Positions 62,038 to 64,000 of a DNA stretch of 64,000 nucleotides are shown here, piece after piece. The notes under the pieces are model-generated. The model saw only the letters and a program-made list of their open reading frames with translations. It was not told the origin of the DNA and made no database searches. This DNA is from Strigamia acuminata (lineage: Eukaryota; Arthropoda; Chilopoda; Geophilomorpha; Linotaeniidae): positions 20,362,427 through 20,426,426 of the forward strand of contig OX442315.1 in assembly GCA_949358305.1 (NCBI GenBank), in the 5' to 3' direction. Both the position numbers and the translations under genes were made by a program. Numbering within the stretch: the first letter of the stretch is position 1; every line of letters starts with the position of its first letter.

Positions 62038-64000
62038 ATGGCAGAGGAGGACGTCGTAGATGGCGAAGACGTGATCTTCTATCCAGCTGCAACGAGCGCC
62101 CATGTAACTACGCTGGAATTTTTCGGAAGTCTTTTATTAGCAGGTGGAGTTTTTTTTCTACTTTTTCGTAAAATAAAATTCTGAAATCAACTTAACAACA
62201 GCAAGTGGCTGGATTTGGTCGCCCATCAGGCGAAGGTGCCCACTTGTGCGTGTACGATACAGAATCGCGGGATCTAATCCACCAGCAGCAGGTGCTCAAG
62301 GGGAACAACGTGCATGGCATCCGGATTTGTGAGTGGCCAATCTTGTCATCGCCGGACGACGAAAACTCGACCGAAACGAGTGTTGCGGACGGATTCCATC
62401 AGTGGTTCCATGTCAGCGTGTTTGGAGGCAAATCTCTACGAGTTTTGCGTATTTGCTCGCCGACAGCGTCGTCAGTTTTGTACGAAAATTTCTCGTTTTA
62501 TTAGAAAATGTTGTTTTCGCTTTTGGATTTTCTTTTAATGTCGAATATTTTAACAGGTTGGAAGATGTTAGTCCCGTGTTCACTTTTGAAGATTGGATCT
62601 GGGAAGTTGTTTGGATCACCAAAGAAACTGTTCGTAAAAATATTGAAATAGTTTTAAAAATGTATTTATTTATTTTATTTTTAAAAATTTATTTCAGGAG
62701 CAATATTTAGCCCTTGCTTTCGGCCACAATGCCGTGACTTTATGGGATTGGGAACGTGGCGTTAGAGTTCTTAATGTGCACTGTGAAGAAACGTGCATTC
62801 TGTATCTTTAAATTTAAAAATATAAATTAAACAAATAATTAAATGTGAAATATTTCACCTTAATGTAAACTTAAGTTATTCTGCGGCTTTGATAGGATCG
62901 ACTTTGGAGAGTTTGACAGTTTTAGGTGGAACTGTGTTTCACGATGTGATTATATGGTGTCCATCCGAACAAAGTGTTTCTAAAGAAAGGAAAAGAGTGA
63001 TCCACCGCTTGCAGGGTCACGAGGTAAATTTAATTGATTTTAAAAATTATAAAAAAGTAAATTAAAAACAAATTGTCATCTTTTTTTAGGGCGTGATCTT
63101 TTCTGTTGCGTACAATGCGTGTTTACAGCTCATATGCAGCACATCCGACGATCGAAGCGTTCGTTTGTGGTCTGTTGTTATTCCGTCTAAAAGTGGTTCG
63201 GGATTGACATGTGAGGAATGGACATCGGCATCAATAAATCTAAAGGGTGTTCTTTATGGCCACACTGCGCGAGTGTGGAAAGCTATTCCGTTGGGTCATT
63301 GTTTAGTCAGTGCTGGCGAGGTAAAAAAAAATTGATTAAAATGTATAAATCAATTTTAAATTTTTTTTAAAAAAAATAGGATTCTTTTTTGTGCGTTTGG
63401 GATTATAAGGGCACAGTAATGCAAAAGATACAAGCTCACAATGGTGGTAAAATTTGGAGCGTCGCAGTAGACGATTGTGAAACTTGGGTCGTAAGTAATA
63501 TAAAAAAATTGTATTGGATATTAGAAATGATATAAAATATCATATTTAGGCGTCCGGTGGCAGTGATGCAGGGATTCAACTTTGGCCGATCTCGCAAAAT
63601 GCTTTAATTAATAGTCGTGTTCCAGTTTCGGTGCCTCTGCCGATCTTGGGCGCACCCTCCAGTCCAGTAAATATTAGTAATACCTTAAGAGAATTGTTGG
63701 AGATGTTAATTTTAATTAATTTTATAGCAAATCGATGTGGAAGATTTTCCTCGAACAATAGCTCTACTGGATACTCGGCATATTCTTGTTATGACGAACG
63801 AAGGGTTTGTTATTTATTATTACTTATTATCGCGAATTTTTTAAGGAAAAAAAAATAATGTAACCTTTTTTAAATGTTTGTTTAGAATGTTATACTGTCA
63901 CGATTCTACTACTGATCAGTGGGAAGTTCTAGTCAATGATAATCTCTACCGGTCGTATTGCTTACTGGTTCCCGATCCATTAGGTCAATATGTGGCCTTG
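62038..64000 (+). CDS. WDR6: WD repeat protein 6 (5' part, cut by right edge)
   Basis: Ten exons are seen (62038-62143, 62206-62470, 62557-62629, 62698-62801, 62876-63023, 63090-63320, 63380-63490, 63550-63666, 63728-63804, 63886-64000+), about 449 residues before the window ends; human WDR6 has 1121. Matching blocks are TFEDWIWEVVWI, YLALAFGHNAVTLWDWERG, HEGVIFSVAYN, STSDDRSVRLWSV, GHTARVWKAIPLGHCLVSAG and ASGGSDAGIQLWPI, typical of the WDR6 N-terminal beta-propeller. WDR6 partners with FTSJ1/TRM7 in 2'-O-methylation of tRNA position 34 and binds LKB1 in vertebrates; the tRNA role (yeast Trm734) is the best conserved. The exon 2 acceptor after AACAGCAAG (start 62206) was chosen by phase. Confidence 0.9.

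Overview
The window is nuclear DNA of an animal, most likely an arthropod. It is AT-rich, and its genes are split by short GT-AG introns (mostly about 45-100 bases) and packed on both strands. The dopamine receptor is of the arthropod Dop1R1 type. AP-5 sigma, HOGA1, CFAP99 and a W07G4.4-type aminopeptidase occur together, which hints at a lineage other than flies, perhaps a crustacean or other early-branching arthropod. That narrower placement is a guess. No bacterial, viral or organellar block was seen.

I recognise 22 protein-coding genes. For 21 of them the exon chains were joined by hand with splice sites and reading phase checked; the Dop1R1 and AP5S1 coding regions have no introns. Left to right they are: a SAM-domain gene cut by the left edge (-); TAPT1 (+); PWWP2 (+); TTC1 (-); AP-5 sigma (-); V-ATPase subunit e (+); SERAC1 (+); CFAP99 (-); NDRG (+); a GRK4/5/6-type receptor kinase (-); alpha-catenin (+); HOGA1 (-); a W07G4.4-like M17 aminopeptidase (+); hexokinase (-); an Abraxas-family BRISC/BRCA1-A scaffold (+); a very short PGC-1/spargel-like coactivator (-); MRPL35 (+); FRA10AC1 (-); RRP12 (+); dopamine receptor Dop1R1 (-); a small secreted, possibly prohormone-like protein (-); and WDR6, cut by the right edge (+).

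These are mostly single-copy housekeeping, signalling, cilium and adhesion genes. They do not form one pathway. Neighbours are often divergent (for example GRK/alpha-catenin, HOGA1/aminopeptidase, hexokinase/Abraxas, secreted protein/WDR6) or convergent with only tens of bases between stops (SERAC1/CFAP99, MRPL35/FRA10AC1).

The most interesting points are: two consecutive alpha-catenin exons that look mutually exclusive; a PGC-1 homologue of only about 229 residues that keeps the RRM and the C-terminal YADLD signature; an unrecognised secreted protein with dibasic sites; two GC-AG introns (TAPT1 and RRP12); alternative first exons in NDRG, one with a 38-base intron; an AP-5 subunit in an arthropod-like genome; and several short inverted-repeat (MITE-like) elements inside introns. 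Coordinates come from reading the sequence by eye, so single-base slips are possible.
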